Below are positions 26,144 through 39,045 of a stretch of DNA of 64,000 bases, piece by piece (position 1 is the stretch's first letter; each line of letters starts with the position of its first letter). The stretch spans positions 11,565,024-11,629,023 of the forward strand of contig NC_044576.1 in NCBI RefSeq assembly GCF_901933205.1. The letters are read 5' to 3'. The notes under the pieces are model-generated. The model saw only the letters and a list, made by a program, of their open reading frames with translations, was not told the origin of the DNA and did no database searches. The DNA comes from Camarhynchus parvulus (Eukaryota > Chordata > Aves > Passeriformes > Thraupidae). The position numbers and the translations under genes were made by a program.

Positions 26144-28617
26144 GATGAAATGTGTCCTATGGTGACAGCTACTGCTGTGTACACAGGCAAGAAAGTGTTG
26201 CCTTTCAGGAAGTGAGACTTTAGGTATCCATGATAAGGAAATGCTGTGAGCGTCTTTGACAATAAATTCTTAAATGTAGGAAATGCCATTGGTGCCACTG
26301 GACAAACATATTGTGAAGATTGCAAATGGTTGATTAATTTTGATTTTTGAAGAAGGACCAGGCAAAGCAGTAATAAAAAAATCTGTAATAGAAATGTCAT
26401 CTACTTGCATGAAAGGAAATGGAGCTTACAGCTCACTTGTTTAGATAGTTCCATTTTGTTTCAGTTTTCTTACTATATTCTGGTCAAAACCAAAATGTTT
26501 AACAGCAATGACTATCTCATACAGAATAGGCCTAAAACATCACTGTTCAAAAGACAGATTTATGGTACAGGCAGGCAGCCTGATGAGTCAGATATGAGTT
26601 TCCTATTTCAATACAGAAAAGATTTTATTTCTCTCAAAAAATCACACAACATCCATGGCCTGAGTTAACCTATGACCTTTTTGTTTCCCAGGAAGTTTCA
26701 GATAAACATCCTTCTGGCTTATTTTTTGACTGAATAGAACAACAAAATCATTAGTTATGAAAAGACAAAGTGTCAATTAAATAAAAGAAGGCAAAATCTG
26801 AACCGTTGAAAAGGCTATAAATTTTATTCCTTATTGTTGTGTAACAGTCGCCTCCTAGATGCCACTTTCCCTTTTCATTCTAGCAAGAACTCTGATGTGA
26901 GAAGTGGTCTTCACCCAACACTATCTATGGTGTCCTCTTACCCTTCACATACCTATTAGTATTCTCACTCTGTACTTACTGGTTGCACTCCATCCTTCCT
27001 TGCCTTTAAGGTACTACGTATTTCTGCATGTGATTAAGAAAGGCATTACAGAGGGAACTGGTTTGCTTCAGCTTGTTTTCATGAGAATTTCAGTAAAATC
27101 CTCCAAGTTCTTGTAACACTACAAACATGAACTATGAATCTTACAGAAGGGTTGATGAAGTCTGACAGCTGCTGATGCTGTTCTTGGGGAATGACAAGTG
27201 ATTCTTTAGATGATTCAAGTTAGATTTGCACAGAGTGGAAAAAAAAACAGTCAAGAAGCCCAGTGGAAAATGCAAATACAACTGCAGGAACAGGAGGCAC
27301 TGAGAAGGGAAGGATGGAAGAGATTAGAGGTGTAGATTCCTGTTGTATTGTCACTAAATGCACAGCAAAGCATGGCTGCCTTTGGGTCATCTAAAAGTAT
27401 GGGTGAATATGCCTATGAGCTTTAACTGCAATCCCATGGCTATATTTAAAACACTGAGACTTTCTGATGCACTTCAGTTAAGATGTTAAAAACTTGCTCT
27501 TTCACAGCAGGGAGAACAAGCCTACTGTAGAAGAAAGCTATCTGGGAGTTCCTCCCAGGCACCTGTAAATGCACAGCTGGCCAGAATAAGCAAGGAGCAC
27601 TCAAGAAGTGTCATGCACATGAAACAAGTCAGGTAGCTGGGATTTGGTGGCTCTTGAGGTAGATGAACAAACACATGGCTGCTCTGGGCAGAAAGGGTGG
27701 GTTTCTAAGACTTTCTTCTATTCAATATACTCATGTATGGCCTGGCACAATATTTCTAGAGGAAAGAATACTAGGACAAGAAAAAGGTCCCCTTCACGTT
27801 TATGCAGTTTACATATGAGCATCTGAAGTCATGTTTCATTTTTTGTGCTATGCATAGCATGTCTTTTTCCAGGCTCAGAAAGAATGCTGTAATTTAAAGC
27901 AGGCTGACTCAAGTGGTGTTTTTGTAGGTCATCTCGTAGGCAGCATGGCAGGGGGGAAGGAAGGTGGAGCGAAGGAGGCTGAGGTGGAGAAAAGGAGGGT
28001 GGTTGCTCATCTGGTCTTTATTTCCTTTCCCTGTTTCTTAATAGCTCAAGCAAAGGGCTCATTGCAGCCAGAAGCAATGACACTCCTGCTGTGGTATTGC
28101 ATCTTGGAGGAGGACAGGCCACAGCTTGCCCTGTGTGCTGGTGTCCTGGGAGCCTGCACCACTGTGCTGCTGTGGGGTGGGGGAGGTTGCAGGGGCAGGT
28201 GGTCCTTATGCTGCATTTGGTATGGCCGGGAGCTTTCTAACAGGGCCCAAGCTTCATCTTTTGCATAAAGAATTCCCTAGGAAATCCTTACAACTCTGTA
28301 GGTGCTTGTCTTACCTTATGTTGCTTGTTTTTTTTAAATAATGTATCAATCGAGATACCACAAGCAGATAATGGAAAATTACAGTTCTCACTGCTTTAAC
28401 CAGTCAGGTTGTAGAGAAACTGCACAAAAACATCCAAAAGCAGAGACTTTATAAAAAATGGCTCAAAGGGGTGAGGCCAGCATTACCAGTGACAGGGCTG
28501 TAGTAGTCCTTGGTTAAAACTCCTGCCTGAGAATTGTGTAACAAGAGTCATGCATACTGCTCACTTTTGTAGTAACAAACACGGATTAAATTCTCAGAAT
28601 GTGAGGTACACTAGCAC

Positions 28618-28765
28618 TGCCCATTCTCCAGATGAAAATTCAAACATGGAGAGATCAAGTAACTTGGGCACAAACCAACAGAAAGAGCCTGTAGTCAAGC
28701 CAGGAATGAAACCCTGGGCTTGCAGAGGCCCAGTCCTGTGCCTTAACCACAAGATCACATTACTC
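28618..28765 (-). repeat. MIR/CORE-SINE relic, reverse orientation
   Basis: Read on the + strand, the segment follows the reverse complement of the MIR consensus in order. The landmarks are CCAGATGAAAATTCAAA, GAGAGATCAAGTAACTTGGGCAC, GCCAGGAATGAAACCCTGGG (the tRNA-like B-box region) and CAGTCCTGTGCCTTAACCAC. Order and spacing agree over about 150 bases, although the copy is heavily diverged. It is therefore an ancient tRNA-derived SINE insertion. Small ORFs crossing it on both strands are not genes. Confidence 0.8.
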
Positions 28766-31700
28766 TCATGATCCTGCACTCTCCTGCTGGAATTTTCTCT
28801 AGTTGTACCTATTCTCATGCAGTGTGTGGGATATGCCATGAACCAGGTCTTGAAGCCTTAAGGATTTAGTGGGGAGTTGAAAGAGATCCTGTCCCTTTCA
28901 GAACAGAAGGAAGGAAGAAGGCTGAGTTCTCCTAGAAACATCCTTTCCCCTGAAACTTGCCCTTATCATCTCAACAATATTTCCTTTACTTTCCAAGAGC
29001 TGTTTTGAAGAGATAAAACCTTTACATGAGCAAAAGCATTTATAACTCAGGCTAAAAGAAATCCAGGATTATAATAACTCATACACATATGAATGGAACA
29101 AAAAAAAAAAGTGCGCCAGTCCAGAGGGTGCAACAAACAACATTAAAAAATCAGAGCAAAATAAGCCATTTCCTCAGTGGTAAGTTGCTGAGGCTGCATT
29201 TCATATTGCATTGAATTAAAATATTCCCTGCTTTGCCACCTCCTTCTCCTCCCCACCTCCCAGTGCAATGCTTTCCCCTCCACACCCTTTGCCCAGCCTG
29301 TAGAGTACAAGGCACTCATCCTTTGGTAACTGTCAGCTGAGGACAATGACTATGCAGGAAACTGCATACAAACTGGATATAGTTCTTAATTTTTTTTTTA
29401 TTGGTTAAGTAATAAAATTACTTAAGTAATAATATTAAAGTATCTGTTGTATGGGTTTAAACTTGTGGGCTATAAACTGTGAGTATGGGAATAACAATAT
29501 TTTGGGGTGACGCAGTCTCATTTAAAAACTAAACAAGAAATTAATGTTATTTTTAGATATATGAACATCAAAGATACTAATTGGAATAAAATTCTTATTC
29601 GTTGTAATATCCTTGTTAACGTCATCCCAGTCCTAAAACAAGTACACCTCCAATGAAGAAGTACCTTAACATGAAGCAGTTGTGTCCCCTGACATCAACA
29701 CACTGTGTTCCTAAAGAACAACTGAAAGTAGTGGATTCCCGAGTTGACATTTCTTCTTAAGAACACTGATACATTAAAGTCCCTCCCCAAGTACTTTCAG
29801 CAAGTGTAGCACAACAGATATTTGGCTTGGAGGAAAGCCACAACAGAACCAGATTTTCAAAAGGATAAAGGCACCAAAAGCTATGGTTTGTCACACAGCC
29901 GGATTTTACAGTGCCACTCAAGCAGCAGAGAAACCTCTGTCCTCTCAGCGTCCACAGAGCTCTTCAATACAGGTGTTTTCTCTACTCCCCTCTGTAAATT
30001 GACACCAGTTATATCAAGCTGCACCCAGTATAATATGAAGGTACAGTAGTTCATAAAAAGCAAGTACTAAATGTTTTGGAAATTGCCATGTCTGCAATTA
30101 AATTTCCAATATATCTTTCAAACAGTTCAAATAGTAAGGACAACACTATTTTGCATATAGTTTGAAGAGAGAAAAGCCTCAGATTCTCAGCTGTAGCACA
30201 CCAAAAACTAACATAAGCTTTATGGTCACCCCATGAATTGGAAAATTCGCTGATCCAAATGCTCTTTGCAAATATGCTTTGACCAAATAGCAGTGTACCC
30301 AGTCTAGCCTGGACATTTCTATGTGCATGTCTGGACCCCAGTCCTCCCATGAAGCTTCTTTACCTGGACACTTAATAAGGACAGAAAAACCATCACAGAA
30401 TCAACTGGAGATCTGTAGCTTTATCTCATCATCATAATTTAATCCACATCTTTTCTTCAGGTAGAAACTTTGCATAAACACATCTCAGAACAGCAATAAA
30501 GCAGAAAGCAGCATCCCAGTTGTTGAATTTGTCTCCAAAAGCACCTGCTATTCACTTAGATATGGAATATAATTGCCTTCAATGACATCTATCTGCCTTC
30601 CCCCTGTTCTGAACAGTCTCATGACCTATGGGGAGGCAAGGGGTCTATCAGAACTACTCCACTGCTTTGTAAAGGACAGATCACAATCCTTAGACCTGTC
30701 AGTTTCTCACTAGATCAGTGCCCCAGCTGTGCCACATTAGCCCTAGGAGAATTGTGAAATCCACATGAAGGCATCTGAGGTGAACCAGTTAAACAAGTCC
30801 AAAAATATGAGTCTTGACCTCAGCCTGGAAGAGGTAATGCTTGATTATAGCAAGGGTTTGCCTCCCCCTTTTCCAAAACCCTGATTCCAAATACTAAATA
30901 AATATGAACATATTAAATATAGTGTGCCACCAGAGGGGGAAGGAGAGGAGGAGAGTATTGCTATTGTATGTTCTAAGCAACGGATGAAGAGGAACAAAAG
31001 AGTCCAAACATCAGGAAACCATTAAAATGAATACATTCCTAGTTTCTTCATAATTAATTCAGCATGTCCAATTTTGTATCAGAGAAGGGAAAGGAAAGAT
31101 TTCAACCACTTCCTTTTATCTCAAGCTGTTTGGAAGAATATGATCTCGTAATGCTGAAAAGAAGTGCCTCACTGCATCCCAGCAGGCGAGTGTAATTTTA
31201 ACTCTTCCACATGCCTAATTTGATATGCAAATCCCTATTTTCTGTAAGTCATACAATTCTTAAATTACACAGCAAAGACCCAGGTTTGCTTAGGCACACT
31301 CCATCCCCACTTTCTAGCCCCAACCCCTTTTTCACTTTGTACTACATTAAATGTTACCTTGAAAACAATTTTCACTATGCAATTCCCTAAGCAATATTTT
31401 TTCAGTTTGCTTGCTTTGTTGCACAATTTAACATTTAGTTCAAATTTTCATGGTTACCTTTGCATGCATAAGGACCTGTTCTAGAAACTTCAGGTTTTGG
31501 GTTTGACAGAGTTATGCAATACTTTCAAAAGGAGATTCATTGGGCAGCTATTTATATGCCCAAATAACTCCATTGTTTTCAAGGTCCTACAGGAACAAGC
31601 ATATTAAAGCTGTGATTGGCCACAAGCATAGATTGCTCACATGGGAGCTCTTTCATGGTCATTCAACAAACAACGAGTAGCATGGGCAGGTAAAATAAAT

Positions 31701-34700
31701 CCTGGAAATACAGTCAACCAAGATAATTATTTGCAGCTTTCTTTAACAGAAGATTTGGGAAGGGTTGGCAGAGTTCTGTGGCTCTGAAAATCTACCAAAC
31801 ATTTGATGTTTGATGTCTGCCTGTTGCCCTGTATATGACGCATGATATATTAAATATAGAAGCATACCTGGAAAATTCATGTGAACATATAGGAAATGCA
31901 GAAGTATATCTGAGATTTTTTAGACTTGTGAATGCAAGGGGAGTTTACCCTTCTATTAAGGCTCCACTATAGGGACAACAGGTTTCTATGCAATACAGTG
32001 TGCACGCAAATGTTCTTCTATGAAAAGGATTGACTGAAAAAAATTGGGTGTTATTTGCTTGTTTTTTTCATAATAGCACTTATGTAAGTGAGATGAAGGT
32101 CAAGGTTCCATTATGCTACACAATCTACATTACCATAGGTAGCCCCAAGTTATTTATTTAATGCCACAAAAACTGCAGAAGTGGCAGGAAACAGCAAAAG
32201 GACCTTTCCCCACTGCAGATGAAGAGCTGAGGTACAATTTGAACAGAGAGAAAATCTCTTAAGGCTCTATACTCAATCCAGGTGCTGGAAGTCCAACACG
32301 TGTCCCATCACCATGTTACCATTCTACCAAATACTTTTGTCTTCTACTGTTTGCTTGCATCAATATGTCCTCTTTAATCTGGACAGAGGCCTGTGAAAGC
32401 AGCATGCTATTCATGAACAGATTTGTTTTCTCAGACTGGATGGTACTGTGTTTACATGTTTCCTATATCTATATTAGCTGTGGAATGATGAGTAGGACTG
32501 GCAAAGAAAACCCATACTCTCAACCTCTCAGACCATTCACTGTTGGGTAACTGACACATCAGATAATTGCAGAATTGCCAATTAGCAACTATTCAGCTTC
32601 AAACTAACTTAGCATAGTAATGATATCATATCTTTGCTCCTGACAGCATGGCTAGGACTCTGAAAAATCTGTGAAACCAGATATTGATTTAACTGTTGGA
32701 AGGAATGTTTGCCAAGCCAGATTCTTGGATTTCTAGACTATGATCAACATGTCCATGACAACTATGCCTATTGATTTAATCATCATCAGAAACTATATGT
32801 GTGTTATTAGTAACAAACTGCTAAACCTTTCTCTTGGTTTACCTTTGTGGAAACTAGATCAAAATCACAGTTAACATACACAACACTGTTGACAACACTG
32901 GTTTTTCAAAGTAACAAAGAGGTACATACTCAAGCCATACATTGGGCTTCTGTCATATAAAAATTTACCTGTAAAATTTCATTGGCACAGCTTAATCAAC
33001 ATGCTTTTAAATCTTCCCAAAAATTAGGACTTGGGGAGTGAAAATGTTTGTAACAGCAGAAATAGGGTATTTCTTCAAGAAAAATAAAAGAAACAATGCT
33101 GGTTTGTACTGCACACTGCACAAACTTGCATGTTTTCTTTAACATTCTGATCCTGGGAAATTGAGTCAAGTACACTTTACCTGACTGTAACAGCTTCATT
33201 ATTTGGGACCTCAGTGGCACATGTGTGACAAAAGGTTTCAGATCAGCAACAACCAATGAGCTTCAATTCAACTCAATTAAGTGTCGGTTTCTATGGATGC
33301 AGAGGTGGGAAAACCATACAGTAGATTCCCCAGTCAGAGGTTGAAGTAGCCCTAAGCCATGCCACAGACAAGTCTAAGAAAATCCCAGTCCAATAAAACA
33401 CATACTGGCCTCCTCTTTTAAGCTACACAAACAAGCTTAAGTTTTCTTTACTTTTCAGCCATGTCTTCCTCAGATATAATTTTATCTGTCATAAATATTT
33501 AATCTGAAATAGCCAATACAACTAGAAGTTCCATAATTTCTGTTGTTCAGCAAAACAAACAGAACTTTCTATTTAAATAGTAATGCTGTAGTGAAGAGCC
33601 TTTCTGACCATTATGCATTTTTTCCCTTAACAGACCTGTATCAAGACTTCTCATCATATCACTAATACACAAATTAAATTAGAGACAAAGCCAAAAAAAA
33701 AGCATTGGTTTGGTTTCTGTATCCCCTAGATGCTCTTTCTATATTGCACCTACTAATTAAAGATGTAGTGCCTCTTGGTTTAAATCAATACCTCTGAAGT
33801 CTTTGGTGTCAGACATCAGCAGTGTCATCACCTATCTGCTTCTGTATTCTGTTGACACTCAAGATTTAGATGAGCACCAAAGTGAGGCAGGACAAAGGAA
33901 AAAAAAAGCTGACCAATCCAAAGATTCCCTTTTATGTGCCATTTCAGCATATATGTGCAAGTGTGTCCTCATTCTTTATACAGCATGCACAGAGCTGAGA
34001 CAGGTGAGAGCACTTCTGTGAATCTCCCAACGCTCTGCAACTTGCTGCAGCCTCAGGACTAGAATGCCACAACACACAGTACACTGAACCAGTCCTTATA
34101 CTTTTCCTTTCATTTTCTAATTGAACCTCTTGGGGATGCATTATCATCTCTTTATTAAAAGATATGATAGGCACATACAGCAGTACACAATAGCAGTAAT
34201 AGGGCATTTTTAATGCCATCTTCCAATTGTGCTGACTTTCAGTTCAGAGTGTTGGAGCATTCACATTTCAAAATAGATCTCTGACCCTCCCACTCCCAAC
34301 AACCAGTAGGGAGCCAGTCAAGCTGTTGTTTGCTGTTACCCTTTTCTGTTCATTTGATGAAGCATGCTTACAAGCAGACTTTCAGAGTTCTTCTATGAAG
34401 GGGATCCACCTAGCAATGTTAGGCTGATTTCATCTTTTCCTCTGCTGTACAGAGCCCTTTCGGTTGTGTAAAACAAACTTGGGGGGAGATGAGGGGAAGA
34501 AAAGCATTAAATTGTGTCTCTGCATTTTGCTTTGAGGAAACTCAGCCTCATGTTGTTTATAATGAATCTAGTTTTAAGCAGGACATGTTGGGAGAGGGGG
34601 GCATGTTTTGCTTTTGCTGACTCTGCAAACTGATACTTTGAGGGAATTGTTTAGGGAAAGCAGAGAGTCCTTTACTATGTACGTCATTGCCAAGTGATTT

Positions 34701-35760
34701 GGCAGATCCCTCATGAGATGCACTCTCTGATAGGTTGACAGAGAGCTGGACTGGCCAGTTACCAGCAGAAAAGCTCAACTTAAATGCTTTTAAAATCTTA
34801 TAAGGGCCAATTTGTGGTTTTGGCTCAAGAAAGAAAGAAGATGAAAAATAGAGACAGCTGGGTGTCAGTTAGGGATGGAACATTGAGGTAATTTTTGTTA
34901 CTGTGCCACACAAAATTCACTGTCTTTGTACGCTGGTTATTTCCAGCCAAGGCAAACACACACACTGACTAGGTACACCTGCAAAGGTGATGGCAGTTGT
35001 GTCAGTGCTTGTCCAAAGTCAAAACATCACAAAACTCCCTAATACCGTAGATCTTGACATTGAGACATACTTCATGCAATGACTACTTTTGGGTCCTCGT
35101 AGCAAAATCTGTTTGGTTTTGATCCTCTCCAAAGGCCCACCTGTCCAGGATGCAGTAAATCCTTGAAACATCCGAATGCAGACACCCCAAGTTTTTGCAA
35201 CCAAGGACAAAAACCAGGGCAAAGACTTACCTGGGCCTACAGGCAATGGGACAGTGCATTTTAATGTGGTAACAACAAAATATTGTACCATTATGAATAG
35301 GAGCATAACTTTGCCAGATTAACTTTGCACATAAATAAATAAATCCCTATCTGCAAACAGAGTAAGAAGAGAATGCTCAGTACAGGAGTTGCAGGACCTA
35401 AACACCAACCAAAGCCGATTATTAACCACCATTCAAATGGAGCTGGGGTGGAGAGAGAATAGGAGGCTAATGGTTTAAACAAGGAAAATCCCACATTCTG
35501 TAAAGTAAGGATTTTTAGGTTAATACCAAATGACAAAATGTGTCTTCTTGCTCTCTTTTGGCATTTAGTTAAGGAAAAACCTCTGGTGAAAATAGTTCTT
35601 GCCCTCCAGCTGAATGAGCACTGAGATACCTCAGTTGCAGAGTGACTGGGTGCTCGAGCACCCTGTGGGCAGGGCTGGCTGCTTCTGTGCCAAGGAGCAG
35701 GCTGTTTCTTGGAAATGTTTATGCAATTCAGCTGTGCTCCTGCTGGAGCCAGACACTTTA

Positions 35761-35852
35761 AATTAAAAAAAACCAACAAAAACCAAAAAACAACAACAAC
35801 AAAAAAAACCCCTAACCCAACAGCTACAAAAAACCCCAACAACAAACAAACC
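35761..35852 (+). repeat. A-rich / CAA low-complexity tract
   Basis: A-runs are interspersed with CC and CAACAACAAC over about 90 bases (AAAAACCAACAAAAACC, CAACAACAACAAAAAAAACC). The lack of stop codons in this tract inflates ORFs on both strands, including a 201-codon minus-strand frame at 35291-35896. It may be a decayed retroposon tail or simple sequence. No retroposon body could be identified upstream. Confidence 0.75.
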
Positions 35853-36575
35853 AGCATATCCAGCCTCAGATCTCCCAGGCCATTAGTGTACCTCACTCAG
35901 ATTTTGCCTTCTACCAAATACTGTCAAATACCTGTTTTGCTTGGTTCTGCAGGGTGGAGGGAGTTGGAGGGTTGCCTTCACTGCTGTCAGTGGTTCCTAA
36001 TGATGTTTCCCACTAGAGAAAATGAGCTTGCTTGTTTGTAAGTCTAAATTCCCTGTGGGGCACAGCTTGGGAAACTGAAGATATGGGAAGGAAAATAATA
36101 TCTATTAGGGCAACATGTAAACATCCATAAAGCAGAACAGCAAAACACCTACAGAGAATGTTGTAACTTTGCCAACAAACTAATTAGAGTCACTGACTGA
36201 GGAGGGAGCTGTGACAGTCAAAAAGTTAAAATAAAAATAAATCAAAAGTTTAGTCTAGCAATTATAACAGGAAATAACCAACAGAGTCAGGCCTCCTACA
36301 TTCTTTTCCTGGTTCTGCTTCCGATTTACCAAGAAAGTTGGAGAAGCCAGATTTTAGAAGTAGCTTTTAATCTGGAAAGCCTCCATTTCTGATGCCTAGC
36401 TGTACACACAGAGGACTCCACAGATCAGTATCTTCAGTGCTCCCTGTGCATTTGTGAGGGCAGAGTGTTTCAGGGCACTGGTGTCTCTGAAGTCACAAAC
36501 GTGACCTGGACAAACCCACAGTCACTGGTCCGCCCAAGTGGCTGTCTCTGAAAGTTTCCCATCTGGGAATTGCAG

Positions 36576-36675
36576 CTGGCACAGCATATTGCTGTGGGAG
36601 TCTGATGTTTAAATGCTCTTTATGACTGACATAGCATATTGCTGTGGGAGTGTTATGTTAAAATACTCTTTGTAA
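36576..36675 (+). repeat. 50-bp tandem duplication, diverged
   Basis: Two neighbouring 50-base units, 36576-36625 and 36626-36675. They share an exact AGCATATTGCTGTGGGAGT core and similar tails (GATGTTTAAATGCTCTTTATGA versus TATGTTAAAATACTCTTTGTAA). Several substitutions separate them, so this duplication is older than the perfect array at 17223. Confidence 0.9.
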
Positions 36676-38841
36676 ACATTTACAAGACTTCCAAGATGCA
36701 CTCTGTCTCCAAAGTCAGTGCTATTTCTTTTGGAAATAATGAATCCTGTGAACTGCACATTTTCTGAAAGGACCGCTCCTTGGTAGGGGCACTGAGCTGC
36801 ATTTTCAAGTCTGGCTGCTGGAGGAGTTTACATAGAGGGTGACTCAATCAGAGAATCAAAAATAATGTGTCTTCAATTCAATACCCACCCCCCACCCGCC
36901 TTGCATAGAAACTGCAAATAAAGCAATCTGTGATGCCTCAGGAGGAGAGGACAGGTCTCTAAACACAGGAACTCTCTGGACTCAGGGTTTCTGTTCAGTT
37001 CCATAAGAATTTCTAAATGAAGAGAGCATGTGGCTTCTTATACTGAGTTGTGCTATGAGCTCCTCAGAGGCAGAACCAAATTAAGTATCCAGAATAAGGA
37101 TGTCTCCATAAATTGACATTTTCCTGCACTACATTTAGTTGCAATCTCTCATTCTTATCAAGGGACACCATGGGCTGGAGAGCTACACTCTGAGTGTCTG
37201 CCAGCACTCAGTTGTGGAAGTCTGAATGTTTCTCACTATATCAATGCACTATTTTTTCTTCTGTGCTATACTACTGTAAATATGTGTGCCCTGGTCAGCT
37301 TTATCTTTGTTGTCAGCCAGAATATTTACAGTGGCTTGTCAGAAGCAAATTACTATAGAAGTTTGCCTGTTTGTAATGGAGGTTGCTACTGATCCAATCT
37401 TCTAAAAAATATTGCTATGCTGAGGAATAAACTTTAAAAAACAGAGAATGTTGTTTACTGACACTACAGGAAGAAAAAAAAAGGCTGAAGTAGGTTTGGT
37501 GTCCCCTGCTCTTCCACCCACAGCATGCGGGGGAGAGCGCACTCAATGTTCCTTTCCCTTCTTGCTCCCACATATGACCCAGGAGGTAACACAGTGTTCA
37601 CCATCTCCATCAGCCACTGGAGCCTGAGTCTCAGAGCTCCTGCCAAGCTCAGGTCTTCTGCCAACCACCTGCTTGTGCAACCCGTGTTTTCTCATAGAAA
37701 GCAATTTGGACTTACGTACTGAGAAATCATGCAAACTCCCAAAACAAAAACAAATGCCTTCCCAGCATGATGGCTCATTTCACTTTTGTAAACTTTATCT
37801 GGAAGCCTTAAAAAAGAAAATCTGCTTAGGCCTGACATGTAAGTAAGTGACAAAGAACCCTTTGATAGGTGATCACAGTACACTGCCACTATACAGGCAA
37901 AGTATCTCCCTCTAGGCAGCAACAAACTAAACACCGTGACATGGACTGTTTTGTGACATGGACAGTGTTTCAACATCTGCTAGGGACTCTGGGAAAACAG
38001 CCTCATCTTTACAGCATCCTAGCACAGCTGGATGCAACACCCTCGTCTTCACATCCCTCACCATATTTTGTTAAGCACAACACACAGTTTTAGTGACTGA
38101 ATGCACGTACAAAAATAAACCTGGTATTTGCATACGGTCATTGTCAACTCAACTGGCTTCCCTAGATAAAAAGGCTTTCTTTAAGGGACATTAAACATTC
38201 AGACATCACAACACACCATTTGAGAATCCTTTCCTGTTTCCTTCAAAAGGCAGAAATAGTGAAACCATTTACCAAGAGCCAGAAATCAGATAAAGTTAAT
38301 AAAAGTTATTACTTCCACTAGTCAGAATGTTTTTCCTTCATACTCAATCCCAGTTTGTGCACTCCCATATGATAACATATAGGCTGTGAAAAGTAGAACT
38401 ATTAAAAGTCTTCTTAACTACAGGTTTTTAGTGGAAAATAGACTAGATTTCTAAACTGGAATTTCTAGTTAAAAAGTAGTCCTTTATTACTAATGAGCTA
38501 CTCCTCCTGATGATATATATATTGCTAGTGATATATACTCAATAGAGATAATTTTATCATAATGAAACTAATATCAAAAGTATTTATTTAAAAAGTGAAA
38601 GAGTATATTTCTAAACACTTGGTGTCACTAAAAAGTATTATGTTTTCTTGAACTTTTGAATACTTCTTACAGAAACCACTCTCAGAACTCAACATATGAA
38701 CTCTTCATGAAAGTGACATGTCCTTCATACTTGCCTCCAGTATCTTCTGCCCAAAATTTCCTAATTAAGAAATGTTTATTTTTCTACTACACACACCCAC
38801 CCATTTTCAGTCATTCATTGCTGCTTCCCTTTGTTTTGTAG

Positions 38842-39045
<204 letters not shown>

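Larger units (their letters stand above)
1..38841 (+). other. ZCCHC24: ZCCHC24 intron upstream of exon 3 (partial)
   Basis: This is the intronic sequence that ends at the exon 3 acceptor. The 3' end is a pyrimidine-rich tract followed by TTTTGTAG at 38834-38841. I looked for the upstream ZCCHC24 exon that carries the CCHC knuckle and the conserved N-terminus, and did not find it, so the intron probably extends beyond the left edge. ORFs in this stretch are short, overlap on both strands and match no family I know. The embedded repeats, inverted repeats and CpG-rich block are listed separately. The rest is unremarkable AT-rich DNA. That it is one intron rather than intron plus intergenic DNA is inferred from the gene's known structure. 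Confidence 0.7.

Noticed and set aside
35291..35896. 201-codon minus-strand ORF
   Set aside because: It is open because it crosses the A/CAA low-complexity tract, which reads as a run of Val, Phe and Leu on the minus strand. No recognisable protein.
37936..37970. 17-bp repeat of GTGACATGGAC words
   Set aside because: Two short copies within ordinary intronic sequence, with no evidence of function.
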